Origin: VRUE01 sp963805455
Lineage (GTDB): Bacteria; Actinomycetota; Thermoleophilia; Solirubrobacterales; 70-9
Direction of reading: 5' to 3'
Length of the DNA: 64,000 nt
NCBI GenBank assembly: GCA_963805455.1
Contig: CAWDUJ010000004.1
Coordinates: 62,001-126,000, forward strand
Part shown: one piece after another, positions 1 through 7,899 of the stretch
Position numbering within the stretch: position 1 is the first letter of the stretch
Layout: each line of letters begins with the position of its first letter
Position numbers and translations under genes: made by a program
Notes under the pieces: generated by a model
Told to the model about the DNA's origin: nothing
Seen by the model: the letters and a program-made list of their open reading frames with translations, nothing else
Databases searched by the model: none

Positions 1-514
1 CGATCCCGATCGCGTCGTCGATCGCCTTCGCCACGGGGGCGAGGCAGTTGGTCGTGCAGGAGGCGTTGGAGATGATGTGGTGGTTCTCGGGGTCGTAGGT
101 GTCGAAGTTGACGCCGAGCGCCACCGTCACGTCGGGTTCCTTGGCGGGGGCGGAGATGATCACCTTCTTGGCGCCGGCCTCGAGGTGCTTGGCCGCGTCG
201 TCGCGGCCGGTGAAGAACCCGGTCGACTCGATCACCACATCCACCCCGAGGTCACCCCAGGGGAGCGCCGCCGGGTCGCGCTCGGAGAGGATCTTCAGCT
301 CCCTGCCCTCGACCGTGATCGAGGAGTCCGTCGCCGTCACCTCGCCGGGAAAACGGCCGTAGGTGGAGTCGTACTTGAGCAGGTGCGCGATCGTCGCCGT
401 GTCGATCAGGTCGTTCACCGCGACGAACTCGAGGTCCGCCCCGGCGGCGTGAGCCGCACGGAAGACGTTGCGCCCGATGCGTCCGAAGCCGTTGATGCCC
501 ACCTTCACTGCCAT
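1..514 (-). CDS. gap: Glyceraldehyde-3-phosphate dehydrogenase, N-terminal part (cut by window edge)
   Basis: Cytosolic glycolytic enzyme that oxidises and phosphorylates glyceraldehyde-3-phosphate to 1,3-bisphosphoglycerate with NAD+. The 171 visible codons start at ATG 514. They show the Rossmann motif INGFGRIGR at residues 7-15 and the active-site motif SNASCTTNC, with the catalytic Cys near residue 153. The rest of the catalytic domain lies beyond the left edge. In many Gram-positive bacteria uvrC-rapZ-yvcK-whiA-gap is the conserved order; here an ABC exporter and a VOC protein stand between rapZ and gap instead. The family call is certain; only the extent is incomplete. Confidence 0.97.
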   Translation of the reverse strand, partial: MAVKVGINGFGRIGRNVFRAAHAAGADLEFVAVNDLIDTATIAHLLKYDSTYGRFPGEVTATDSSITVEGRELKILSERDPAALPWGDLGVDVVIESTGFFTGRDDAAKHLEAGAKKVIISAPAKEPDVTVALGVNFDTYDPENHHIISNASCTTNCLAPVAKAIDDAIGI

Positions 515-542
515 TGCGTAGTCCCTTTCTCGAGTCGTTTGC

Positions 543-905
543 TCAGTCGGAGCCGACCGTTACCTCGATTTCATACCCGTCGGGGTCCTGGAGGAATGCC
601 GAGTATGAACCGGATCCGTGCGAGCGGTGATCGCCGGGCTCGCCGGTGCTTGTGCCTCCGACTGCGACGCCACCCTCCCACGCGGCCTTGACCGCGACGA
701 TCCCCAGCCCGGAGAAGCAGAGCAGCCCGAAACCCGGGTTCGGTTCACGGTGGGAGGAGATGAAAAACACCGGTTTCGCGATGCCCCAGCCGATCGTCTC
801 GTCCTCCTCGAAGTGCCGGCGCCAGCCGAGCGGCGCCAGCATCGAGTCATAAAATGCCGCGCTCCGCGGCAGATCCGAGACCTCGAGCAGGACGTGGTGG
901 AGCAT
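543..905 (-). CDS. VOC (glyoxalase/bleomycin-resistance fold) protein
   Basis: A 120-residue single-module vicinal-oxygen-chelate protein. It opens MLHHVLLEVSDLPRSAAFY, the usual first strand with a metal-ligand His, and ends in the DPDGYEIEV motif whose Glu normally completes the metal site. The start at 905 is chosen because the family begins exactly there; a longer frame upstream overlaps the ABC permease. Substrate unknown: members include glyoxalases, dioxygenases and thiol-dependent resistance proteins. It lies between gap and the exporter genes on the same strand. Confidence 0.85.
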   Translation of the reverse strand: MLHHVLLEVSDLPRSAAFYDSMLAPLGWRRHFEEDETIGWGIAKPVFFISSHREPNPGFGLLCFSGLGIVAVKAAWEGGVAVGGTSTGEPGDHRSHGSGSYSAFLQDPDGYEIEVTVGSD

Positions 906-948
906 GGCAGCGGAGGCTATACAGGCGACCGCCCCGGTGCGGAGACGG

Positions 949-1704
949 CTACCCGCCGCGGGGGGTCCAGCGGAAGTAGCGGATCGCGAGCAGGAGGCCG
1001 GCGACGCCCCAGGCGGCGACGACGGCGAGGTGGTGCCATGGAATCCCGGTTCGGTCGACGTAGACGGCGAAGAAGGCCTGGAAGAAGTGGCGGACCGGGA
1101 AGAAGTCGGCGAAGTGGATGACGCCGCCCGGCAGCTCGCCGTCGGGGATGAAGACGCCGGAGAGGAAGTAGAGCGGCAGCAGCAGCGCGTTGACGATCGG
1201 TGCCGCGGCATCCTGGGAGGGGATCGCGGCGGTCAGCGCGATCCCGAGGCAGCAGAACGATGCCGCCCCAACCGCGAGGACGACCAGCAGCTCGGGCAGG
1301 TGCGCCCAGGGGATCCCGACTCCGTAGATGACGCGCCCGATCCCGACGACGATCGAGAACATCAGCAGCGAGAGGACGATCGAGTTGCCGATTTTGCCGG
1401 CGATGAAGACCCAGGCGGGCATCGGGGTGCCCCGGCCTCGCTTCAGGCGCCCGTCCTCGCGCGCGATCACGACCGTCATCGCCAGCGTCTGCATCGTCGC
1501 CGAGATCACCGCCAGGGTGATGATCGCCGGGACGTAGTAGGTGGTCGCCTCGATCCCGCCCTCTTCGGCGATCTTGGCTTCGCCGAAGACGACGGCGAAG
1601 ATCAGCAGGAGCAGGACCGGGAACATCACGGTGAAGAAGACGGCAGCCGGATTGCGCCAGAAGACCTTCTGGTCAAACCGCAGCTGGTGCAGGACGAGCC
1701 TCAT
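949..1704 (-). CDS. ABC-2 type exporter, membrane subunit
   Basis: A 251-residue polytopic membrane protein with about six hydrophobic segments, beginning MRLVLHQLRFDQKVFWRNPA, typical of ABC-2 permeases of the drug, lipid or polysaccharide exporter class. Its ATG at 1704 overlaps the stop of the ATPase gene (ATGA), so the two are translationally coupled and should form one transporter. A charged/polar loop follows the first membrane segment. The exported substrate cannot be inferred from the sequence. Confidence 0.9.
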   Translation of the reverse strand: MRLVLHQLRFDQKVFWRNPAAVFFTVMFPVLLLLIFAVVFGEAKIAEEGGIEATTYYVPAIITLAVISATMQTLAMTVVIAREDGRLKRGRGTPMPAWVFIAGKIGNSIVLSLLMFSIVVGIGRVIYGVGIPWAHLPELLVVLAVGAASFCCLGIALTAAIPSQDAAAPIVNALLLPLYFLSGVFIPDGELPGGVIHFADFFPVRHFFQAFFAVYVDRTGIPWHHLAVVAAWGVAGLLLAIRYFRWTPRGG

Positions 1705-2552
1705 TCCTGGCGGGTGAGGGTCAGGTAGATGTCCTCGAGGCTCGGGCGCGAGACTTCCAGCCCCTCGAGCTCGAACCCCTCGGCGAGGGCACGCCCGGTC
1801 AGCTCGTTCAGCGCCCGGACCGGGTCGTCGGTCTCGATCGAGACCTGCTCGCCGTTGCGGCTGTAGGTGATCGTCGTCGTCTGGGCGTCGCGGTCGCCGA
1901 GGTCCTGCGGGGCGCCACCGGCGACGATCTCGCCACCGGCGATGATCGCGACCCGGTCGGCGAGGCGCTGGGCCTCGTCCATGTAGTGGGTGGTGAGGAA
2001 GACCGTCTTGCCGAGGTCGCGGAGGCCGGCGATCAGGTCCCACGCCTGGCGCCGTGCCTGGGGATCGAAGCCGGTGGTCGGCTCGTCTAAGAAGAGCAGG
2101 TCGGGGTCCCCGATCAGCGCCATCCCGACGTCGAGGCGGCGCTGCTGGCCTCCCGAGAGGCTGCCGGCGCGTGCATCGGCCTTCTCGACCAGCCCGACCA
2201 GCCCGATCGTCTCCTCGATCGGGCGCGGCTCGTCGTAGTAGCCGGCGAACAGTTCGAGCGACTCTCGCACCGTCAGGTACGGCTCGAGCTTGCAGCTCTG
2301 CAGCACGATTCCGATCCGCTCGCGCCAGGCCCGGTCGGCCTCGGCCGGGTCCTCGCCAAGGACGGTGACCTCCCCGGCGTCGCGGTCGCGGTAGCCCTCG
2401 AGGATCTCGACCGTGGTCGTCTTCCCCGCCCCGTTCGGGCCGAGAAACGCGAAGACCTCGCCGGGGCCGACCTCGATCTCGATCCCGCGGACCGCCTCGA
2501 CGTCGCCGTAGCTCTTGCGCAGGCCGCTCGCACGGATCACAGGTTCAGCCAC
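1701..2552 (-). CDS. ABC-2 type exporter, ATP-binding subunit
   Basis: ATPase of a DrrA/CcmA-like exporter, 283 residues from a GTG at 2552. Walker A GPNGAGKTT, signature LSGGQQRR, Walker B LLFLDEPTTG and the switch His (TTHYMDEA) are all present. The C-terminal extension of about 80 residues (YSRNGEQVSIETDDPVRALN onward) is common in DrrA-like proteins. GTG 2552 is preferred over upstream codons because it lies just after the rapZ stop (11-nt gap) and leaves a normal N-terminus. It is coupled to the permease by a 4-nt overlap. Confidence 0.92.
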   Translation of the reverse strand: MAEPVIRASGLRKSYGDVEAVRGIEIEVGPGEVFAFLGPNGAGKTTTVEILEGYRDRDAGEVTVLGEDPAEADRAWRERIGIVLQSCKLEPYLTVRESLELFAGYYDEPRPIEETIGLVGLVEKADARAGSLSGGQQRRLDVGMALIGDPDLLFLDEPTTGFDPQARRQAWDLIAGLRDLGKTVFLTTHYMDEAQRLADRVAIIAGGEIVAGGAPQDLGDRDAQTTTITYSRNGEQVSIETDDPVRALNELTGRALAEGFELEGLEVSRPSLEDIYLTLTRQE

Positions 2553-2563
2553 GGGGTTGATTC

Positions 2564-3472
2564 TTACGAGTCGAGCTCGACGTCGCGGTGCTTGACCCGC
2601 AGGGTCACGTCCTCGCGCCCGTCGAGATCGCGCCGGATGCGGTCGGCGACGGTCACCGAGCGGTGGCGTCCCCCCGTGCACCCGATTGCGATCGTGAGGT
2701 GGCTCTTGCCCTCGGCGACGTAGGCGGGGACGAGGAAGTCAAGCAGTGGCAGCAGCCTGCCGTAGAACTCTCCGGCCTGGGTCCCCGACTCGACGTACTC
2801 CCGCACCTCCCTGTCGAGGCCGGTCAGCGGCCGCAGCTCGTCGACGTAGTGGGGGTTGGGGAGGAAGCGGACGTCGAGGGTCAGGTCCGCGTCCCGCGGG
2901 GGGCCGTTCTTGAACCCGAAGGTGAGCAGGGTCAGGGCGAGCTTGCCGCCGCCGTCGCTGCCGAGCATCTCCTCCGCAATCCGGCTTCGAAGGGCGCCAC
3001 TGGTGAGGTCGCTGGTGTCCATGACGACGTCGGCCCGGGCCCGCAGCGGCGAGAGCAGCTCGCGCTCGGCCCGGATCCCCTCGACGATCCTTCCCTCAGG
3101 AGCGAGAGGGTGGCGGCGGCGGGTCTCCTTGTAGCGGTCGACCAGGGTCTCCTCGTCGGCCTCGAGGAAGAGGACCCTCGGCTTCACCCCGTCGGCGTCG
3201 AGGTCGTCGAGCACCTGGATCAGGTCGTCGAAGTAGTCGCCGCCTCGCACGTCGGAGACGACCGCGGCCCGCTCGACGCCGCTGCCGGGGTGGCGGAAGA
3301 GCTCACCGAGGCTGCCGATCATCCGCGGTGGCAGGTTGTCGACGCAGAAATAACCGCCGTCCTCGAAGGCGGCGATCGCCTCCGACTTGCCGGCCCCGGA
3401 GTGGCCGGTGATGACGACCATCGTCACCCCGGGCTCGGCGCTCGCCCCGTCTGCCTGCGAATCCTCGGCCAT
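2564..3472 (-). CDS. rapZ: RNase adapter / nucleotide-binding protein RapZ (YvcJ family)
   Basis: P-loop protein of 302 residues with Walker A GHSGAGKS near residue 21 and the family signatures FCVDNLPP and, in the C-terminal domain, FGFKNGPP and IGCTGGRHRSV. In E. coli RapZ binds GlcN6P and presents sRNA GlmZ to RNase E; in Gram-positive bacteria the role of YvcJ is less clear. ATG 3472 overlaps the uvrC stop by one base (TGATG), so it is coupled to uvrC. A TTG one codon earlier is a less likely start. Confidence 0.95.
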   Translation of the reverse strand: MAEDSQADGASAEPGVTMVVITGHSGAGKSEAIAAFEDGGYFCVDNLPPRMIGSLGELFRHPGSGVERAAVVSDVRGGDYFDDLIQVLDDLDADGVKPRVLFLEADEETLVDRYKETRRRHPLAPEGRIVEGIRAERELLSPLRARADVVMDTSDLTSGALRSRIAEEMLGSDGGGKLALTLLTFGFKNGPPRDADLTLDVRFLPNPHYVDELRPLTGLDREVREYVESGTQAGEFYGRLLPLLDFLVPAYVAEGKSHLTIAIGCTGGRHRSVTVADRIRRDLDGREDVTLRVKHRDVELDS

Positions 3473-5427
3473 CAACCTGTCCTGTTCAGCTGCTCGTGGA
3501 TGTCGCGGGCCACTTTGCCAGGGACCCCGGGCACCGCCTCGAGTTCCTCCCTGGTGGCCGCGACCAGCCGCTCCGGCGAACCGAAGTGCTGGAGGAGGGC
3601 TCGCTTCCGCGCCTGGCCCACGCCCTTGATCTCGTCGAGGACCGAGCCCGTCATCGCCCTGTCGCGGCGGCCGCGGTGATGCTCGATCGCGAACCGGTGG
3701 GCCTCGTCGCGGATCCGCTGCAGCAGCTTCGAGGCCTCGGAGTCGGCGGCGAGGTCGACCGGGACCGAGCGACCCGGGACGAAGACCTCCTCCTCGCGCT
3801 TGGCGAGCGAGGCGACCGTGACCCCGCGCTCGACGAATGGCTGCAGCGACCGCATCGCGGCGGCGAGCTGACCCTTGCCGCCATCGACAACGACCAATGA
3901 GGGCAGCGACGCGAAGCTCGAGTCGCGTTTGCCGTCATGCGGCGAGAGATCGGCCTGCTCGAGGTAGCGGTTGACCCGCCTGGTCAAGACCTCTTCAACT
4001 GCCGCAAAGTCGTCCTGCCTCCCACCCGCCCGCGGCGGACGCGGGAGGACATCGCCGTCCATTTCTGACTCTTTGGCGGTGTCCGGGAGCAGAGCACGCG
4101 GGCGGAAATTGATTTTGAAGCGCCGGTAGTCCGACTTCTTCGTCGCGCCGCCCTCGAAGACGACCATCGAGGCGACCGTGTGCTCGGCCCCGAGGTTGGA
4201 GATGTCGTAGCCCTCGATCCGGATCGGCAGCTCCTCCATCGCCAGCGCCTCGCGCAGGTCGGCGAGCGAGTCGACCCGGCGCTGGCGGCGGTGCTCGCGA
4301 CGGAGGCGGTCCTGGTCGAGGGCGAGGCGCGCGTTGCGCTCGGCGAGCTCGCGCAGGCGCCGCTTGTCGCCGCGCTCGGCGACCCGTACCTCGACCGGCG
4401 CCCCGCGCTCCTCGCTGAGCGCGGAGGCGAGCAGCTCGGCCCGGTCCGCCAGGTAGGGCCCGACGACGATCGTCCGCGGAACCGAGGGCGAGGCCGAGTA
4501 ATACTGACCGAGGAACTCCTCGGCGACCTCGGCGGGCTCGCGTTCGGCCTGGTTGTCGAGGTAGAAGCTCTGGCGCTCGGCGAGGATCCCGTCGCGGACC
4601 TGGAAGACCTGGGCGTTGGCGTCGGCCCCCTCGGTGGCGACCCCGATCAGGTCGGCCGTTCCGACAGACCCGCCGGCGATCCGCTGCCGCTCGAACAGGG
4701 ACCGGATCGCCTTCAGTCGGTCGCGGTGGACCGCCGCCCGCTCGAATTCCTGCGATGCCGCGGCGGAATCCATCTTCGCCTCCTCGTCCGCCTCGACCTG
4801 GCGGTAGTGACCGGAGAGGAAGGCGACGATCGCGTCGATGTTGCGACGGTACTCATCGCTGCTGATGTATCCGACGCAGGGCGCGCCGCAGCGCTTGATG
4901 AAGTAATCGAGGCAGGGGCTGCCGGAGCGGCGGCCCGGCTCGGCTCCCTCGCAGGTGCGGAACTGGAACAGCTTGCCGAGCAGGTCGAGTGTCTCGCGGA
5001 CCCGCTTGGCGCTCGAGAAGGGGCCGAAGTAGGCGCGTCCGGGACGGTGCTTTTCGCGGGTGAAGTAGACCCGCGGGTACTCCTCGTCGAGACTGACGCA
5101 GACGTAGGGATAGGACTTGTCGTCGCGGAGGCGGATGTTGAAGCGCGGGCGGTGGCGCTTGATGAAGCTCTGCTCGGCGAGCAGGGCCTCAGCCTCGGTC
5201 GCGGTGACCAGGAACTCGATCCTCTCGACCCGCGAGGTGAGCCGGGTCTCGCCGCCGGAGAAGTGGGAGGCGACGCGTTTGCGGATCGAGCGCGCCTTGC
5301 CGACGTAGAGCAGCTCGTCATCGCCGCCATGGAAGAGGTAGACGCCCGGGGAATCGGGCAGCTCGCGGCGCTGCTGCGCGATCCGCTCCGCCCGCGTCCC
5401 GCCCTCATCTCCGTGCTCTTCGGCCAT
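3472..5427 (-). CDS. uvrC: Excinuclease ABC subunit C
   Basis: Nucleotide excision repair nuclease of 651 residues that makes both incisions next to a UvrB-marked lesion. Domains in order: GIY-YIG nuclease (PGVYLFHGGDDELLYVGKAR, about residues 28-48), a Cys-containing segment (TCEGAEP.., CLDYFIKRCGAPCVGY), UVR helix pair that contacts UvrB (about 205-245), RNase H-like 5' nuclease (YDISNLG, VVVDGGKGQL, IEHHR), and a C-terminal helix-hairpin-helix pair (IKGVGQARKRALL, VPGVPGKVAR). Length is normal. First gene of the uvrC-rapZ-ABC run, divergent from the crotonase gene across a 62-nt gap. Confidence 0.98.
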   Translation of the reverse strand: MAEEHGDEGGTRAERIAQQRRELPDSPGVYLFHGGDDELLYVGKARSIRKRVASHFSGGETRLTSRVERIEFLVTATEAEALLAEQSFIKRHRPRFNIRLRDDKSYPYVCVSLDEEYPRVYFTREKHRPGRAYFGPFSSAKRVRETLDLLGKLFQFRTCEGAEPGRRSGSPCLDYFIKRCGAPCVGYISSDEYRRNIDAIVAFLSGHYRQVEADEEAKMDSAAASQEFERAAVHRDRLKAIRSLFERQRIAGGSVGTADLIGVATEGADANAQVFQVRDGILAERQSFYLDNQAEREPAEVAEEFLGQYYSASPSVPRTIVVGPYLADRAELLASALSEERGAPVEVRVAERGDKRRLRELAERNARLALDQDRLRREHRRQRRVDSLADLREALAMEELPIRIEGYDISNLGAEHTVASMVVFEGGATKKSDYRRFKINFRPRALLPDTAKESEMDGDVLPRPPRAGGRQDDFAAVEEVLTRRVNRYLEQADLSPHDGKRDSSFASLPSLVVVDGGKGQLAAAMRSLQPFVERGVTVASLAKREEEVFVPGRSVPVDLAADSEASKLLQRIRDEAHRFAIEHHRGRRDRAMTGSVLDEIKGVGQARKRALLQHFGSPERLVAATREELEAVPGVPGKVARDIHEQLNRTG

Positions 5428-5489
5428 CGACCAAAGAGTAGGCTCCTGGCCGTACGGCCAAATCGCGGAACGGGGAGAGCGCAGACAAA

Positions 5490-6317
5490 ATGAGCAGCAC
5501 AGAGACCATCAGCCCGCCCGAGCTGAACACCCTTCGACTCGAGATCGACGGGGACATCGGAACTCTCACTCTCGACCGCCCCGACCTATTCAACGCGATG
5601 AGCCCGGAGATGATCGGGGAGATGATGGTCCTCTTCGCCTGGCTGGCGGACGAGGCGCCGCTGCGGGCCCTGGTGATGACCGGATCGGGCAAAGCCTTCA
5701 GCTCCGGCGGCGACATCAACACCTTCAGAGACGGGGTCGAGGACGACTCGGTGGACCTCCCCTCGCAGGTGCGACGGGGCGCAGAGGCGCTGCACACGGC
5801 GATCATCGACCTGCGCCGGATCCCCTACCCCGTGATCGCCGCCATCAACGGGGCGGCGGCCGGCGCCGGGTTCTCCCTGGCACTCGCGTGCGACCTGCGG
5901 ATCACCTCGAGCTCGGCGTTTTTCGCATGCGCCTACGGCCGGATCGGAGCTTCGCCGGACGGCGGCATGACCTACTTCCTCCCCCGCATCGTCGGCCCGA
6001 GCAGGGCGGCGGAGATCCTTCTCCAAGACCCGAACATGACCCCAGACGAGGCCCTCGCGGATGGGATCGTGACCGAGGTCGTCGAGCCCGATCAGCTGAT
6101 GACCCGGGCCCGGGAGATGGCCGGGAAGCTCGCCGCCAAGGCCCCCCACTACGTGAAGATGGTGAAAGTCCTCTGCGGCGAGAGCATCGAGAACAGCCTC
6201 ACCGAGCATCTCCAGCTCGAGCGCCACGGGATCGCCGACAGCATGGCGACCGAGGACCTCCAAAACGGCGTCGCCGCCTTCTTCTCCGGTGAGAAGCCTG
6301 TGTTCGAGGGTCGTTGA
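5490..6317 (+). CDS. Enoyl-CoA hydratase/isomerase (crotonase) family protein
   Basis: Crotonase-fold enzyme of 275 residues acting on acyl-CoA esters. The oxyanion-hole strands are seen in GSGKAFSSGGDI and INGAAAGAGFSLALACD. The loop that carries the first catalytic Glu in true hydratases reads YGRIGASPDGG, without the usual QPE but with the Asp found in PaaG-like isomerases. An isomerase or other crotonase activity is therefore as likely as hydration. A MaoC hydratase lies 1 kb downstream on the other strand, consistent with lipid or aromatic-acid catabolism. Divergent from uvrC. Confidence 0.9.
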   Translation: MSSTETISPPELNTLRLEIDGDIGTLTLDRPDLFNAMSPEMIGEMMVLFAWLADEAPLRALVMTGSGKAFSSGGDINTFRDGVEDDSVDLPSQVRRGAEALHTAIIDLRRIPYPVIAAINGAAAGAGFSLALACDLRITSSSAFFACAYGRIGASPDGGMTYFLPRIVGPSRAAEILLQDPNMTPDEALADGIVTEVVEPDQLMTRAREMAGKLAAKAPHYVKMVKVLCGESIENSLTEHLQLERHGIADSMATEDLQNGVAAFFSGEKPVFEGR

Positions 6318-6389
6318 ACCGTTGATCGCCGCATCACGTACTGCGCGATTAGAGTCTGTGATCCCAGTCCCCCAGGAAAGGTCCCGCCG

Positions 6390-6845
6390 ATGAACAAGGC
6401 CCTCGCCCTGCTAGCCCTCGTATTCGCGGCCGTCGCGCTGGTCGCCTGCGGAAGCGACAGCGGCACCACCACCGAAGCCGAAACCGAAACATCGAGCGGC
6501 GCGGCGGCGGGTGAATCGGAATCGGAATCCGGGGGAGAAGCTTCGGGCGGAGAAGCCTCGAGCGTCGAAATTGAAGCGGACCCGGGCGGCGCCCTCGCCT
6601 ACACCCAGGAAGAAGTGACCGCCAAGGCCGGTGACGTGACGATCGACTTCAACAACCCCCAGCCGATCGGCCATGACGTCGACGTGGAAACCTCGGGCGG
6701 CGCAGACCTCGGCAAGACCGAAATCATCGCCGAAGGCTCCGAAAGCGTCACGCTGAAAGGCCTGAAACCCGGCAAGTACACGTACTTCTGCTCGGTCCCC
6801 GGCCACCGCGAAGCCGGGATGGAAGGCACCCTGGTCGTCGAATAG
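6390..6845 (+). CDS. Plastocyanin-like copper lipoprotein
   Basis: Exported lipoprotein of 151 residues. A hydrophobic signal ends in the lipobox LVAC (Cys about residue 20), followed by a Ser/Glu/Gly-rich linker to about residue 60 and a small cupredoxin domain. Type-1 copper ligands are visible: His in PIGHDVDV, then Cys, His and Met in YFCSVPGHREAGMEG. It should carry electrons or bind copper at the outer membrane face. A purine-rich ribosome site (AGGAAAGG) lies about 8 nt before ATG 6390. A second, non-lipidated cupredoxin is at 46.8 kb. Confidence 0.92.
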   Translation: MNKALALLALVFAAVALVACGSDSGTTTEAETETSSGAAAGESESESGGEASGGEASSVEIEADPGGALAYTQEEVTAKAGDVTIDFNNPQPIGHDVDVETSGGADLGKTEIIAEGSESVTLKGLKPGKYTYFCSVPGHREAGMEGTLVVE

Positions 6846-6856
6846 ACGCGCGCGGC

Positions 6857-7408
6857 TCAGAGGGCCAGCAGGCCCCCTTCGAGACTGGCGTGGACGATGT
6901 CCGCAACCTCCTCGGGGCTCTCTTCGCCGAACTCGATCGCGTTCGGCTCGAGGTCTCCGAGGTCGGCGAAGCTCTGCCAGAGCTGGCGGATGACGTCGGG
7001 ATCGGCGAGGAACGGGCCTTCGCGTTTTTCCGCCCGCTCGATGCAGACCTGGAGCGGGGGGCGCAGGACCGCACAGGCGACCTGGTGGCCGGCGGCCTCG
7101 AGCGCCTCATGGAGGGGCCGCAGGAACCAGGCGGGGATCACGATCCCGTCGACGATCGTCCGATAGCCGCCGTCGGCATAGCCCGCGGCGGCCCCTGCGA
7201 CGATCCCCATTACCACCTCGTTCTGCTCCTGGGACTCGGGCTTCCAGGGCTCGACGTAGCCGGACTGGATGAAGGCGAAGAAGCGGTCCGCTTCGAGATG
7301 GGCCGCCCGCGGCGAGCGTTCGGCGAGGATCGCCGCTGTCGTCGTCTTCCCGGACCCGGGGGACCCGGTGAGGATCAGTACCGCAGGATCGTCGCCGGCG
7401 TCAGCCAG
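6857..7408 (-). CDS. P-loop kinase (AAA/zeta-toxin-like), probable CTG start
   Basis: Walker A GSPGSGKTT sits near residue 15, followed by EADRFFAFI..GYVEPW, a mid-domain IVDGIVIPAWF strand and RPPLQVCIERAEKRE, the pattern of small-molecule kinases of the chloramphenicol-phosphotransferase/zeta type. No ATG, GTG or TTG precedes the P-loop in this frame: a TGA lies five codons upstream of the first codons and the only option is CTG at 7408, four codons inside the end of the MaoC gene. An ATG/GTG start (GTG 7216) would remove the P-loop. Either CTG is used by coupling, or an indel hides the start. Confidence 0.75.
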   Translation of the reverse strand: MADAGDDPAVLILTGSPGSGKTTTAAILAERSPRAAHLEADRFFAFIQSGYVEPWKPESQEQNEVVMGIVAGAAAGYADGGYRTIVDGIVIPAWFLRPLHEALEAAGHQVACAVLRPPLQVCIERAEKREGPFLADPDVIRQLWQSFADLGDLEPNAIEFGEESPEEVADIVHASLEGGLLAL

Positions 7409-7874
7409 CGGGCGCCATCACCCGGGTGACGGAATCACCGACGAAACACGGCTTCTCGTTGCCCTCGACCTCGAGCGTGAAGCGGGTGACGACCTCCCAC
7501 CAGCCGCCGCCCTTCTCGTCGATCGAGACGACCTCGGCGCGGCCGCGGACCCGGCCATCGGCCGGGACGGGAGCCGGGAAGCGGATCTTGTTCCAGCCGT
7601 AGTTGACGCCGAGGGCGAAGCCGGTCGAGGAGATCAGCTCTTTGCGGAACCCGTCGACCAGCGAGAGGGTCAGGTTGCCGTGGGCGATCGTCGTCCCGAA
7701 CGGGCTTTCGCTCTTGGCGCGCTCGACGTCGACGTGGATCCATTGGTCATCGCCGGAGAGCTCGGCAAAGGTGTCGATGTCCTCCTGGGTGACGGTGCGC
7801 CACTCGCTCGGGCCGATCTCCTGGCCCAGCATCGACTGCATCCCCTCGACCCCGTTTACCTCGACGGTCGCCAT
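7401..7874 (-). CDS. MaoC-like (R)-specific hydratase, hot-dog fold
   Basis: A 157-residue single hot-dog protein carrying the hydratase-2 motif: FAELSGDDQWIHVD, then ERAKSESPFGTTIAHG, with the catalytic Asp and His in the expected spacing. It should add water to trans-2-enoyl-CoA with R stereochemistry, or dehydrate 3-hydroxyacyl groups, in the cytosol. The 3' end overlaps the proposed CTG start of the kinase by 8 nt. An alternative internal ATG (MQSMLGQ) would trim 11 residues. Confidence 0.9.
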   Translation of the reverse strand: MATVEVNGVEGMQSMLGQEIGPSEWRTVTQEDIDTFAELSGDDQWIHVDVERAKSESPFGTTIAHGNLTLSLVDGFRKELISSTGFALGVNYGWNKIRFPAPVPADGRVRGRAEVVSIDEKGGGWWEVVTRFTLEVEGNEKPCFVGDSVTRVMAPAG

Positions 7875-7899
7875 CGGCCCGGAGTCTAGTCAAGCCGAC

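Noticed and set aside
4180..5493. A 437-codon plus-strand frame opposite uvrC
   Set aside because: Shadow of uvrC codon bias; it also runs through the divergent promoter region.
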